A program made the translations under genes and the position numbers. From Planctomycetota bacterium (GTDB lineage: Bacteria > Planctomycetota > UBA1135 > GCA-002686595), in contig NYUD01000085.1 of assembly GCA_002683825.1 (NCBI GenBank), positions 82,491-146,490 on the forward strand: a DNA stretch of 64,000 nucleotides, given 5' to 3'. Of the stretch, positions 15,732-24,122 are shown in pieces. Numbering within the stretch: the stretch's first letter is position 1; each line of letters starts with the position of its first letter. Below the pieces are notes generated by a model, which saw only the letters and a program-made list of their open reading frames with translations, was not told where the DNA came from and searched no databases.

Positions 15732-17129
15732 TCAGGCGTAGCCGATGGACACCGCGATGAAGAGCGCAGCGATGGCCACCAGGTACAGCTTCAAGAGCAG
15801 GGGAACAATGAACGCTGCCCAGCGCTGGTAGGGGATCTTCCCCAGTCCCAGCATGCCCATCAGAAGCGCGTTGGTCGGGACGATCATGTTCATGAACCCA
15901 TCGCCCATCTGATAGGCGAGTACCGACGTCTGGCGCGTCACACCGGTCAGGTCGGCCAGGGGGGCCATTATGGGCATCGTCACGTAGGCTTGCCCCGAGC
16001 CCGAGGGAATGAGAAAGTTGCAGATCGACTGCACGCCCAACATCCCGATCGCTGAACCGCCCGAGCCGATCTGCTCGAGCGGTTGTGCGATGCCATGGAT
16101 CACCGTGTCGATGACCTTGGCGTCCGTCAGCACCACCTCGATCGTCCGCGCGAATCCGATCAAGAGCGCGGTGGTCGTCATTCCCGCCGCCCCCAAACAG
16201 AACTCGCGTGCGGTCGTGTTGGGGGAGAGGCGCCCCAGCACGGCGCCCACGATGCCTAGTGCGAGGAACAGGGCGGCCAGCTCGGTCAGATACCAGCCGT
16301 AACGGTGGGTCCCCCAAACGAACACGCCGATGATCGCGACGAAAATTACCAGGACGGCTATGCGCCTGCCCGTAAGGTGTGTGTCCTCCGGCATCTCGAA
16401 GCCCTCGGAGTAGTCGACGTCTCCGACCAAACTCAGCGATGGTTCGGCTTGAATGCGCCGTGCGTAGCGCATGATGTGCATCACACCCACGGTGATGCAG
16501 ATCACCAACAGAATCCAGCGCAGCCACTGCCCCGAGGCGGGCGTAAGACCGGCGATGTTCTGAGCGATCAGCACCGTGAACGGATTGAGTGCAGCGCATC
16601 CATAACCCACTCCGGCACCGACGTACACGATCCCCATCGCCACGATCGCATCCATGCGCAGTGCCAGGCACATGGTCACGAGGATCGGGATGAACGGCAT
16701 GTACTCCTCGGCCATTCCGATCGTGGACGATCCCAGGGCAAAGAGCGTCGTCATGCCCAGGACGAGCAATGTCGGCCGTTTCCCCAATCTTCCGATGGCG
16801 CTCGCAAGGAGCGCATCGATTGCCCCCGTCTTCCGAATGACCCCGATCACCCCTCCGATCAGGAACACGAAGAAGATGATGTCCGCACCCTTCTCCATGC
16901 CCTTGGGGATCGCGAGCAGTGTTGCCGGGACGACCCACAGGGCACGCCCCACAGGCGTCTCAAGAAATCCCTCGCTCTCTTCTTCCGCCGGCGGCTCGAT
17001 CCGCGCATAGGTTCCCGGCACCACGCTCCGCCCTTCCCGCTCGTACTCCCCTGCGGGCAGAACCAGCGTAGCCAACTGGGCGATGAGGATCATCGCCAGA
17101 ATCAGGACCAACGAATCGGGAAAGCGCAT
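15732..17129 (-). CDS. YfcC/DcuC-family anaerobic C4-dicarboxylate-type carrier
   Basis: 465 residues, about 12 membrane helices. The start MRFPDSLVLILAMILIAQLA and the motifs VLPAGEYER, PKGMEKGADIIFFVFLIGG, STIGMAEEYMPFIPILV and NFLIPSGSGQAYVTMPIMAPL are typical of the YfcC branch of the DcuC superfamily, annotated as carriers of C4-dicarboxylates, amino acids or peptides. Two re-entrant hairpins (around EEYMPF and PSGSGQA) resemble the substrate sites of ion-coupled carriers. It follows the cytosine deaminase and a short ORF on the same strand; the substrate is not evident. Confidence 0.85.
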   Translation of the reverse strand: MRFPDSLVLILAMILIAQLATLVLPAGEYEREGRSVVPGTYARIEPPAEEESEGFLETPVGRALWVVPATLLAIPKGMEKGADIIFFVFLIGGVIGVIRKTGAIDALLASAIGRLGKRPTLLVLGMTTLFALGSSTIGMAEEYMPFIPILVTMCLALRMDAIVAMGIVYVGAGVGYGCAALNPFTVLIAQNIAGLTPASGQWLRWILLVICITVGVMHIMRYARRIQAEPSLSLVGDVDYSEGFEMPEDTHLTGRRIAVLVIFVAIIGVFVWGTHRYGWYLTELAALFLALGIVGAVLGRLSPNTTAREFCLGAAGMTTTALLIGFARTIEVVLTDAKVIDTVIHGIAQPLEQIGSGGSAIGMLGVQSICNFLIPSGSGQAYVTMPIMAPLADLTGVTRQTSVLAYQMGDGFMNMIVPTNALLMGMLGLGKIPYQRWAAFIVPLLLKLYLVAIAALFIAVSIGYA

Positions 17130-17189
17130 GGAAGGGAAACCTCGAGGGCGAAGGTGGCTTTGGTTGGGAGAGCGGTTGTTGTTGCGAAC

Positions 17190-17360
17190 CTACTTTCGAA
17201 CTTGTTCAAGGAGCTGCTTCGCCCTTTGCGTCTCTATCCGCCCCCCCCGTATGCAATCCTTCACCTCGTCGACATAGCCGTCCGCAGAATCGGACCGGGC
17301 CCGGTTCAAGAGCCTTTCTCCGATTGCGGAGGGTGACATGATGTTGGCGTAGTTCTGCAT
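17190..17360 (-). CDS. Small helical protein of unknown function (56 aa)
   Basis: The ATG at 17360 opens a 56-codon frame reading MQNYANIMSPSAIGERLLNR, then a charged helical stretch (YVDEVKDCIRGGRIETQRAK) ending LLEQVRK. Composition and helix periodicity look coding. The frame is also open for 16 codons upstream, back to the TAG of the cytosine deaminase, and is in the same frame as that gene (LGDTLAGTKCGFPHLG). It could therefore be a separate small gene with a weak start or a former C-terminal extension. No ribosome-binding site is visible. It ends 60 bp before the YfcC-type gene. Not recognised. Confidence 0.45.
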   Translation of the reverse strand: MQNYANIMSPSAIGERLLNRARSDSADGYVDEVKDCIRGGRIETQRAKQLLEQVRK

Positions 17361-17408
17361 ACCGAGGTGCGGGAAGCCGCACTTTGTACCAGCAAGAGTG
17401 TCTCCAAG

Positions 17409-17849
17409 CTAAACCCCGATGTCCTCGTTCCAGAGTTCAGGATGCTCTTCGATGAAGTGTTTCATCAGCTCGATGCACTCACGGTCGTTGAGGATCTCGA
17501 GCTGGACTTTGCGTGAAGCGACGTAGGACTCCGGGCCCTGGAAGTTCACGTTTTCACCGATGACGATGCGTGGAATCTTGTACAGGAGCGCAGTGCCGCT
17601 GCACATGTCACACGGCGAAAGCGTCGAGTAGAGCGTGGCGCGAGCATAATCGGCGGCCTTCAGTCGGCCCGCGTTCTCCAGGCAGTCCATCTCGGCATGC
17701 AGGATGGCGCTCTTCCTTTGGATGCGTCGGTTGTGGCCGCGCCCGACGATTTCATCGTCGATGACGAGAACCGACCCGATGGGAATTCCCCCCTCGGAAA
17801 GGCCTTTTCTAGCTTCTTCGATCGCCGCTTGAAGAAAGGTGTCGGTCAT
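17409..17849 (-). CDS. Cytosine deaminase, yeast Fcy1-type (CDA superfamily)
   Basis: 146 residues from the ATG at 17849 (SD GGAGAAG just upstream). The frame runs back to 17933 but that part overlaps the divergent permease. It closely follows the fungal enzyme as I recall it: GGIPIGSVLVID, HAEMDCLENAGR, TTL-like SPCDMCSGTALLYKIPR, VVGENVNF-like VIGENVNFQG and a C-terminus like DERPQDWFEDIG (EEHPELWNEDIGV). His51, Cys80 and Cys83 bind zinc and Glu53 is the proton shuttle. It should deaminate cytosine to uracil, unlike the unrelated amidohydrolase CodA. It is divergent from a nucleobase permease, with a pyrimidine degradation operon 11 kb away. Confidence 0.85.
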   Translation of the reverse strand: MTDTFLQAAIEEARKGLSEGGIPIGSVLVIDDEIVGRGHNRRIQRKSAILHAEMDCLENAGRLKAADYARATLYSTLSPCDMCSGTALLYKIPRIVIGENVNFQGPESYVASRKVQLEILNDRECIELMKHFIEEHPELWNEDIGV

Positions 17850-17931
17850 CTTTGCTTCTCCCCGGTCGCGGCTCCAGCATAGCCTGCCGGAGACACGGGT
17901 CCCAAGGGGCTGCTTTGCCAAGGAGCACGAC
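17850..17931. promoter_or_regulatory. Divergent promoter region, cytosine deaminase / NCS2 permease
   Basis: 82 bp between two divergent start codons, each preceded by its own Shine-Dalgarno (GGAGAAG for the deaminase, AAGGAG for the permease). The arrangement suggests co-regulation of nucleobase uptake and deamination. No operator palindrome is obvious. Confidence 0.4.
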
Positions 17932-19392
17932 ATGAGCGACGGGAACAGGCCAGAAGGACTGATCTATGGCATCGACGACAGGCCTCCGCTCGGCGAAGGC
18001 CTGGCCCTGGGATTTCAGCACTACCTGACCATGTTCGGGTCGACGGTGGCCATCCCGCTGCTGTTGGCGCCGGCCCTCGGTATGCAGGACGATCCTGTGG
18101 CGATCGGGTGGCTGATCTCCACCATGTTCTTCGTCAGCGGCATCGTGACGCTCTTGCAGACGACGTTGGGCAACCGGCTGCCCCTGGTTCAAGGGGGGAC
18201 ATTCTCCTTTCTGGCGCCTACCTTTGCGATCTGTGGCATGGCGGCGCTGGCGAACGAAGGCTGGCAGGTGCGACTGCAACACGTGCAGGGCGCGGTAATC
18301 GCCGGCGCGTTGGTCGAGGTCTTCGTAGGCTACACCGGCCTCGTGGGCAAGCTCTTGCGCTTCGTCGGTCCGGTCACCATCGCTCCGACCATCACCCTGA
18401 TCGGGTTGGCCTTGTTCAAGTTCGGAGCGCCGGAAGCCGGGCGACACTGGGGCATCGGTGGGCTGACGATTATCCTGATCATCCTCTTCAGCCAGTACCT
18501 GCGCTCGCGACACCGTATTTTGGAGCTGTTTCCCATTCTGTTGGGGATCGTCGGCGCCTGGGGGACGGCATGGTTGCTTACGGTTTGTGGTGTCTTTGGA
18601 GCCGACCACCCCGCGCATGTCTCCACGGCGCACCTGGAGGCAGCTCCCTGGTTTCGCTTTCCCTACCCCTTCCAGTGGGGCATGCCGGTCTTCGGAGCCG
18701 GCGCGATCGTCGGCATGTTGGCGGGCTATCTTGCTTCGATCGTCGAGTCCGTAGGGGACTACTACGCCTGCGCGCGTCTTTCCGGAGCCCCCGTGCCCGA
18801 CGCGAAGGTGATTAACCGCGGGATCGGAATGGAGGGCATCGGGTGCGTCATAGCCGGAATCTTCGGGACCGGGAACGGCACGACGTCCTACAGCGAGAAC
18901 ATCGGCGCCATCGGGTTGACCCGCGTCGGAAGCCGATGCGTTGTGCAGTACGGAGCTCTGATCATGATCACCCTGGGGCTTGTGGGAAAGTTCGGCGCCC
19001 TGTTCACGACGATCCCACAGCCGATCGTGGGGGGCATGTATTGCGTCATGTTCGGGATGATCGCTGCGGTGGGTTTGTCGAATCTGCAGTTCGTCGACCT
19101 CAATTCGGCACGCAACCTGTTCATACTTGGCTTCGCAATCTTCATGGGCATCTCGGTCCCCGAGTACTTCAACGAATATCCGTTGACCTGGGGGAGCACG
19201 GCTGCCGATGCCGGATTCCTCGACCGGACGGTGGCAGCGTTCTCAAGCGTTCTCGACACGATAGGCAAGACCGGAATGGCGGTGGGGGCTGTTTCGGCGC
19301 TGATTCTCGATAACACCATCCCCGGTACCCGCGAAGAGCGCGGCCTCGTGGCCTGGGGAGGGAGTACAGAAAGCGAATCGACCGGACCGTAG
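17932..19392 (+). CDS. NCS2-family nucleobase (uracil/xanthine-type) permease
   Basis: 486 residues from the ATG at 17932, preceded by AAGGAGCACGAC. The earlier in-frame start overlaps the deaminase gene. Twelve to fourteen membrane segments. FQHYLTMFGSTVAIPLLLAP carries the QH motif of TM1, LPLVQGGTFSFLAP is the TM3 site, and SENIGAIGLTRVGSR fits the NAT signature (Q/E/P-N-x-G-x4-T-R/K/G). These proteins import uracil, xanthine or related bases with protons or sodium. The divergent cytosine deaminase and the downstream uracil-degrading operon favour a pyrimidine base. It ends 40 bp from the convergent rhodanese gene. Confidence 0.88.
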   Translation: MSDGNRPEGLIYGIDDRPPLGEGLALGFQHYLTMFGSTVAIPLLLAPALGMQDDPVAIGWLISTMFFVSGIVTLLQTTLGNRLPLVQGGTFSFLAPTFAICGMAALANEGWQVRLQHVQGAVIAGALVEVFVGYTGLVGKLLRFVGPVTIAPTITLIGLALFKFGAPEAGRHWGIGGLTIILIILFSQYLRSRHRILELFPILLGIVGAWGTAWLLTVCGVFGADHPAHVSTAHLEAAPWFRFPYPFQWGMPVFGAGAIVGMLAGYLASIVESVGDYYACARLSGAPVPDAKVINRGIGMEGIGCVIAGIFGTGNGTTSYSENIGAIGLTRVGSRCVVQYGALIMITLGLVGKFGALFTTIPQPIVGGMYCVMFGMIAAVGLSNLQFVDLNSARNLFILGFAIFMGISVPEYFNEYPLTWGSTAADAGFLDRTVAAFSSVLDTIGKTGMAVGAVSALILDNTIPGTREERGLVAWGGSTESESTGP

Positions 19393-19431
19393 GGGTTCTT
19401 GTCAGAAGAAGCGCAACGTTCCCGGCGGGTG

Positions 19432-20316
19432 CTATCTCTCCACGGGAGCGAGGGGGTCCGAGCCCCACTCCTGCCAGGAGGCGTCGTAGTTGGCCAACTC
19501 TTCGTATCCAAGCAGTCGCAATGTCAGGTACGTCACCGACGACCGTTGTCCGGAGTGTCAATAGGCGTGGACACGTTTGTCCGGCGTGACACCGGCGGAG
19601 GTGTAGAGTAGCTTCAGTTCCTGGGGTGTCCTGAAGATCGAGGGGTCGCCGGAGGTGTAGTTCTCAGTCCACTCGATGTGGACGGCCTGCGGGATGCGTC
19701 CGCGTTTGAACTCTCGCTTGGAGCGTGAGTCCAGCATGATGGCATCGGGGTCACCGACGTCTTCGAGAACCGCTTCCATCGTGGCCAGGGCTTTCGAGGG
19801 TTGGCCGACCTTGTAGATTGCCGGGGTAGGTTTCGGACGGTCCCTGGTGATCGCGCGCTCTTGCGCCTTCCACTTGGCGAATCCCCCATCCACGACTGAG
19901 ACGTTTCGATGTCCGTGGACTTCAAGGGTCCAGAAGACACGCGCGGCCGCTGTACTTCTTCCTTCGTCGTACAGAATGATGCGCACGTTGTCGTCGATCC
20001 CTCGCGCCCCGAAGAGTTTGCCGAGCTGCTCGACCGATCCGATCTGGCCTTTGGGGCCTTTACTGGCAAAGGTCTCCTCGGTCGGGAGGTTGCGTGCGCC
20101 GGGGATGTGTCCGGAGGCGTAGTCCCTGGCCGAACGCACATCGACGACGCAGAGGCCGACGTCTCCCATGTGTTGATGCAACCAGTCGGTTTGGACCAGG
20201 AGGTGTGCATTGGCGAACTCTTCCAACTTCTCCTCCTGAGCGTCGAGACTCGCTGTCGAGGTAGCGAGGAGGAGGGAGCCGGCGAGGAGAAGTGAGCGCA
20301 GGTCAAATAGAGTCAT
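19432..20316 (-). CDS. Exported tandem-rhodanese sulfurtransferase, selenocysteine at the active site (UGA at 19558-19560)
   Basis: Reads to TGA at 19558-19560 and, in the same frame, on to TAG at 19432-19434; 294 residues with Sec253 from the ATG at 20316 (20385 is an alternative start). A signal peptide (LLLAGSLLLATSTASLDA) precedes two rhodanese domains. The first has VVDVRSARDYASGHIPGA and DEGRSTAAARVFW, with no cysteine in its active loop. The second has LDSRSKREFKRGRIPQAVHI and ends at VHAY. TGA then replaces the catalytic Cys of the CxSGxR loop, followed by HSGQRSSVTYLTLRLLGYEE and WQEWGSDPLAP, exactly the family's end. A gene predictor ignoring recoding would truncate it at 19558. It probably transfers sulfane sulfur or selenium in the periplasm, and follows a multiheme cytochrome gene by 84 bp. 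Confidence 0.88.
19527..19550 (-). promoter_or_regulatory. Candidate bacterial SECIS element
   Basis: Directly 3' of the in-frame UGA, the RNA can fold as ACGGUC-[GUCGGU]-GACGU (one bulged G) with an outer GG/CC pairing. The 6-base apical loop starts with G and begins 18 nt after the UGA, within the spacing known for bacterial SECIS elements (about 16-37 nt). An alternative, shorter hairpin GAC-AACG-GUC overlaps it. The fold was drawn by eye; no energy was computed. Confidence 0.6.
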
Positions 20317-20400
20317 CGCGTCATTCAGAATCGGCGCCGGCCAATGGGCGGTCTTCTCGAACAGTTCGAGTCGCGCGGTCGGCAATTGTGGGAGCCAAAA

Positions 20401-23313
20401 TCACCTGTGAATTCCACGCCCGGGCCCTGGCGTTCCCGGCAGGGGCTCGACCTCCAGGTCGCGGAAAAAAATCACACTGCGCTCCATCAATTCCGGAGGA
20501 CACTTGCCGTTTTGATCCCACAGGTCATAAAGCTCCTGACCCTTGGAATTGGTCACGTTCTCATCGCGTAGGAACTCGACGTATTCCTTGCTCGTCGTCT
20601 GATAGTACAGCCGGATCACTGCAGACTGCGCATCCTTCGGCACGGTGTAGATCGTGTCGTCCCAGTACTGGCCGTTGGCATAGGCATAGCCCACCGGAAG
20701 GCCCCCGAAGGTGGCGAAGTTCAGGTTGGTAAAACCGCGAGGAGGGATACGGTTGTCTTTGTAGATCTGGTTGTTGAGAACAAAGTGGAACGTCGGACCG
20801 GCAGGAAGGCCGGTGAGGGCCGCGGCGGCGGTGTCGAGGCCGAGCTTGATCTCGTAGATCTTGGCTTCGGCATCTTCCAGCAGTACGCCGGTGTTGAAGT
20901 CGTACGCGCACGATTCATTGAGGAGTTCGCCGTTGCGCTTCAGGAACTGCACATTGATCCACATGCGACGGCCCTCGGGGTAGCCCGTTGGCAGCTTGTG
21001 ACCGGTGTCGTTGGTCACGCGCACTCGAAGCATCCCGCCTTCGAAGAACGTCTCGAGTTTGGAGGCGTGTTGAAGCATGTACCTTGCGCGGTCGATAGTC
21101 GCGGCCAGAGCGGCCGGGTCGACTGTGCCTGGGTAGAGTTGGTCGATCAGTGAGGGTACCCACGTGTTGCCGCCGGTCAGGTCGTGCAACGGCAGGTCGT
21201 TGCGCACGGGTGCGGTGGGAAAAGCTGTCGGATTGCAGCCGGATCCCGTCGTCGCGCGCATGTGGCAATCCTGACAGCTCGAAACGTAGTCGCGGTTGCC
21301 CCCGAGGGCCGGCGCAAAGACGCCTTCGACGCTGTTGTAATCGCTAAACGCCCATTCGCTGAAGGTACGTTCGATGGGGAAAACCGAGCCATGCCCAAGA
21401 TCGCTCGCCGGCTGGTCGAAGCTCGGCACGTAGCTGCCGAAGCCGTTCCATTCGTAGGCCAGGTTGCTGACGTTGTGACACGTTCCGCACATCTTGGAAT
21501 CGCGGTGAAAGGGTGAGGTCAGGAAGGGATGGGCGACCTCATCGCAAACCGCATCGTCGAACGGCCCGCGCCGTGTGCCCGTGGGGTCCACGACGTATCG
21601 ACCGGTCCCGGGGTCGGAGGGCGGGCCGGTCACGAGGTCGGCCAGAATGGCAGCGTCTTCGGCCGGACTGATTCCCGGAGCGTAGTCAGGGTCGACCATG
21701 CGATGGCAGTGGTCGCACGAAACACCGATGCGGTCACCGGCAAGAAGCTCGCTTCCGTCCGTAGGCACAGAACGCCCTTCCATCCAGCCCTTGGGCACGT
21801 GGCAGCGGATGCAGAGATCACCGGAGCCTTCGGCGTCCTGCTCCGCAATCGCCAGGCAGGCCTCGAACAGTGGGTCGCGCGCTGCGTTTGCCATCATCGA
21901 GCCCGACCAGAGGAAATAGGGTTCTGTTTCGTCGTCATACCCGCCGTGGCAGACCGCGCAGTTCAGGGGAGATTGCGTGTCCAGCCCATGCTCGAGCGGC
22001 TGGGTTCCCGGTTGGTCGAAGTCGCGTAACGTGGTGGGCAGCGTCGAGGTCATCACCGAATCCAGAGTGATGTTGCTATCGGTCGTGCCCGTATTCATCG
22101 CCCCGTCGGTCGCTTCGATGCGCAGGATCGTCGCACCCGGACGGTCCGGGGGAAACCACGAGTAGGTCGTTTCCGTACCCGCCAGTCCCAGCGCGATCGG
22201 GAGGAAGGTTGCGCCGCCATCGTAGGAAGCGAGGAGGTCGATGAACGCTACACCGGAGGGGTCGGTCGCCGTCCATTGCAGCAAAGTGGCCACCTCAGGC
22301 GTCAGGTTCGCACCGCCGGTCGGCGCGACCCAAGCGACCGTCGGGGGTGTGAGGTCCACACCGCTGACGGTCACGCGAAGAACCGGACGGGTGCCGGGGT
22401 TGTTGGTGTCCTTGGAGTCGAAGCGCTTGGCCGTTCCGGAACCGGCTTCGTTGCCGCGGATCACCCAGCCGAAGTTTGCACTCGGACTATCCCGCATGTC
22501 GAGCACGTCGGCTGCCAATTGGGCCGAGGTGAAGGTGTAGCAGCCGACGAGGTTGATATTGGTCGTTGCCGTGGTCAAGGGCGCCAGATCACCGCCCGCG
22601 CTAGTCCAAAAACTCGAGGGATAGAACGTGTGGAGCCAGGTCGCGTCTCCCGTCTCGGACGTGGTCCCCGAGCCGCCGGGGTCGCCGGCATTCGAGATTC
22701 CCTCCCCCCAGTCAGACACCAGGCGTTGGAGGTTGGCCGCTTGCGAGCCTCCGTTCGAGCGCGAGCAATAGACATCGAGGCTGGCGGATACGATCGTCGC
22801 CGCCCCCGGAATGCTGGCAGCGACATCGAATGCGAGTGCGGCGCGCCGGATCGCTGTTCCTCCCATGGGGCCCGTACGGCCGGAGAATACGTAGATTCCC
22901 AGGCCGTTGCTTACCTCCCCGGTGACCGATTCATAGAGCGTGTTGTCCTTCGAGGCTTGAATGAACAGCTCCGTCGTGCCTGCTGTCGCGCCCTGCGCGC
23001 CGGAAGCCGGGACCCCACGTAGAAGGCCGCGCATTCCCGCACGCACCAGCCGGCTCATGATTCCGGGCGTTAGAGCCAGGGGGGAGGGGTGCATCTCTCC
23101 GTCTCGAAACGAGAGCTCTTTCAACATCCGATACCCCGCCGGCAAAGGGCCCCCCCGGGCTTCTACTCGTGCAGCCTCCAGCGAGCGCGCGATCACCTCC
23201 GCAGGAACGATCGGAACCGATTCCTCCTGCAGAGAATGCCCGAGAGCCTCCCGCAGTCCGGTGGCAGCGACGAGAACGGCGAACGCACAAAGAACAGTTG
23301 CGTGTAGCTTCAC
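20401..23313 (-). CDS. Secreted five-heme c-type cytochrome with DNRLRE-like domain
   Basis: 970 residues from the GTG at 23313, which begins a signal peptide (VKLHATVLCAFAVLVAATGL); the frame upstream to 23418 looks non-coding. Residues about 120-320 resemble a DNRLRE domain (jelly-roll with an IRRAALAFDV strand). An Ig-like segment follows (DLTPPTVAWVAPTGG). Then come five CxxCH motifs: CAVCH, CIRCH, CDHCH, CGTCH and CQDCH, as in cytochrome c554-type proteins. The C-terminal 250 residues (NDTGHKLPTGYPEGRRMW, FLRDENVTNSKG) match the end domain of many multiheme proteins. Probable periplasmic or cell-surface electron transfer. Followed by the selenocysteine rhodanese on the same strand. Confidence 0.8.
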   Translation of the reverse strand: MKLHATVLCAFAVLVAATGLREALGHSLQEESVPIVPAEVIARSLEAARVEARGGPLPAGYRMLKELSFRDGEMHPSPLALTPGIMSRLVRAGMRGLLRGVPASGAQGATAGTTELFIQASKDNTLYESVTGEVSNGLGIYVFSGRTGPMGGTAIRRAALAFDVAASIPGAATIVSASLDVYCSRSNGGSQAANLQRLVSDWGEGISNAGDPGGSGTTSETGDATWLHTFYPSSFWTSAGGDLAPLTTATTNINLVGCYTFTSAQLAADVLDMRDSPSANFGWVIRGNEAGSGTAKRFDSKDTNNPGTRPVLRVTVSGVDLTPPTVAWVAPTGGANLTPEVATLLQWTATDPSGVAFIDLLASYDGGATFLPIALGLAGTETTYSWFPPDRPGATILRIEATDGAMNTGTTDSNITLDSVMTSTLPTTLRDFDQPGTQPLEHGLDTQSPLNCAVCHGGYDDETEPYFLWSGSMMANAARDPLFEACLAIAEQDAEGSGDLCIRCHVPKGWMEGRSVPTDGSELLAGDRIGVSCDHCHRMVDPDYAPGISPAEDAAILADLVTGPPSDPGTGRYVVDPTGTRRGPFDDAVCDEVAHPFLTSPFHRDSKMCGTCHNVSNLAYEWNGFGSYVPSFDQPASDLGHGSVFPIERTFSEWAFSDYNSVEGVFAPALGGNRDYVSSCQDCHMRATTGSGCNPTAFPTAPVRNDLPLHDLTGGNTWVPSLIDQLYPGTVDPAALAATIDRARYMLQHASKLETFFEGGMLRVRVTNDTGHKLPTGYPEGRRMWINVQFLKRNGELLNESCAYDFNTGVLLEDAEAKIYEIKLGLDTAAAALTGLPAGPTFHFVLNNQIYKDNRIPPRGFTNLNFATFGGLPVGYAYANGQYWDDTIYTVPKDAQSAVIRLYYQTTSKEYVEFLRDENVTNSKGQELYDLWDQNGKCPPELMERSVIFFRDLEVEPLPGTPGPGRGIHR

Positions 23314-23520
23314 GGAGGGAATTCCAGACTCGACATCAATGCGACGCGGGCCTATCTGCACGGGGGGGGGGACGCCAGGGGGCCTCCCATTGTCCACAAC
23401 CTCCGTCCGAAGTGGCACAAAACTTCGTGGTATCCGGGTATACCAGGCCCGGCGGAGAGGGGAAAAACTCTCCTCCTGCAGCGTAGGATCCTCGCTTCCA
23501 TCCGGGACCCGCTGTCCACG

Positions 23521-24051
23521 ATGTCTCTGGCCGTCGGCCTCTTCGCCGCCTGTACCGCGCTACCGAACGGGGGGCTTGCGCCGACCCTGCGGGACATCGG
23601 ACCGTCGACCATCGGCAGCTACATCCGCGATGCAGGACCGGGCTACGGAGCCGTGCGCTTCGTGCCGGCACCGGACACTCATCTGATCCGCGTTTCCGAC
23701 GAGACGGTCGAGAGGCTCCTGGAGATCGTGGGTGCCTCCGGTCTCGGACATCCCCTCGAGCTTCGTCTCTGGCATATCTGCCAGCGGACGTTCCAGGCCG
23801 AGGTGCAGACCTACTGACAAGATCTACAACTATCTCGAACCGGGCAAGCACGCTGGGAAGTCCATCCCCCACGGCTGGCGTACGTGGATGGGGCGCGCGA
23901 CCCGGACACCTTCCTCAGGTTCCTTTCAATTACGCAGCGGAAGTTGCCCCGAAGGGTGGCCCGGAAAATTCTTCCGGGGCACCGCTTGTGCGCGAAACTC
24001 GCGTTCCAAGGGTCCCTGAAGGAATCCCCCGTGAATAGGGCTTATTGCTAG
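23521..24051 (+). pseudogene. Frameshifted ORF, unknown protein
   Basis: From about 23521 the frame reads coding-like sequence (GSYIRDAGPGYGAVRFVPAP, LELRLWHICQRTFQAEVQTY) to TGA at 23815. Removing one base there continues it as DKIYNYLEPGKHAGKSIPHG in another frame. Near 23887 the coding look returns to the first frame (VDGARDPDTFLRFLSITQRK, LPRRVARKILPGHRLCAKLA), ending at TAG 24049. An insertion plus a compensating deletion explain this. It is either a decayed gene or contains two assembly errors. The family is not recognised. The frame is open upstream of 23521, so the true start is unclear. Confidence 0.45.
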
Positions 24052-24122
24052 CTTGGAAGGTCACGTCTCTCTAGGTGTCTTCAGGGTCCGCCCCTCGGCC
24101 GTGGAAGGAGGAGATGCCTTCC

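Noticed and set aside
15460..16938. 492-codon minus-strand frame
   Set aside because: Alternative frame of the YfcC-type carrier, which has the membrane-protein composition.
17409..17411. Readthrough of the cytosine deaminase TAG
   Set aside because: The deaminase already ends at the family's natural C-terminus (WNEDIG), so a separate small ORF is simpler.
23815..23817. TGA as a second selenocysteine codon
   Set aside because: The sequence after it looks coding only in another frame, there is no Cys-family alignment to support it and no SECIS-like hairpin was evident, so a frameshift fits better.
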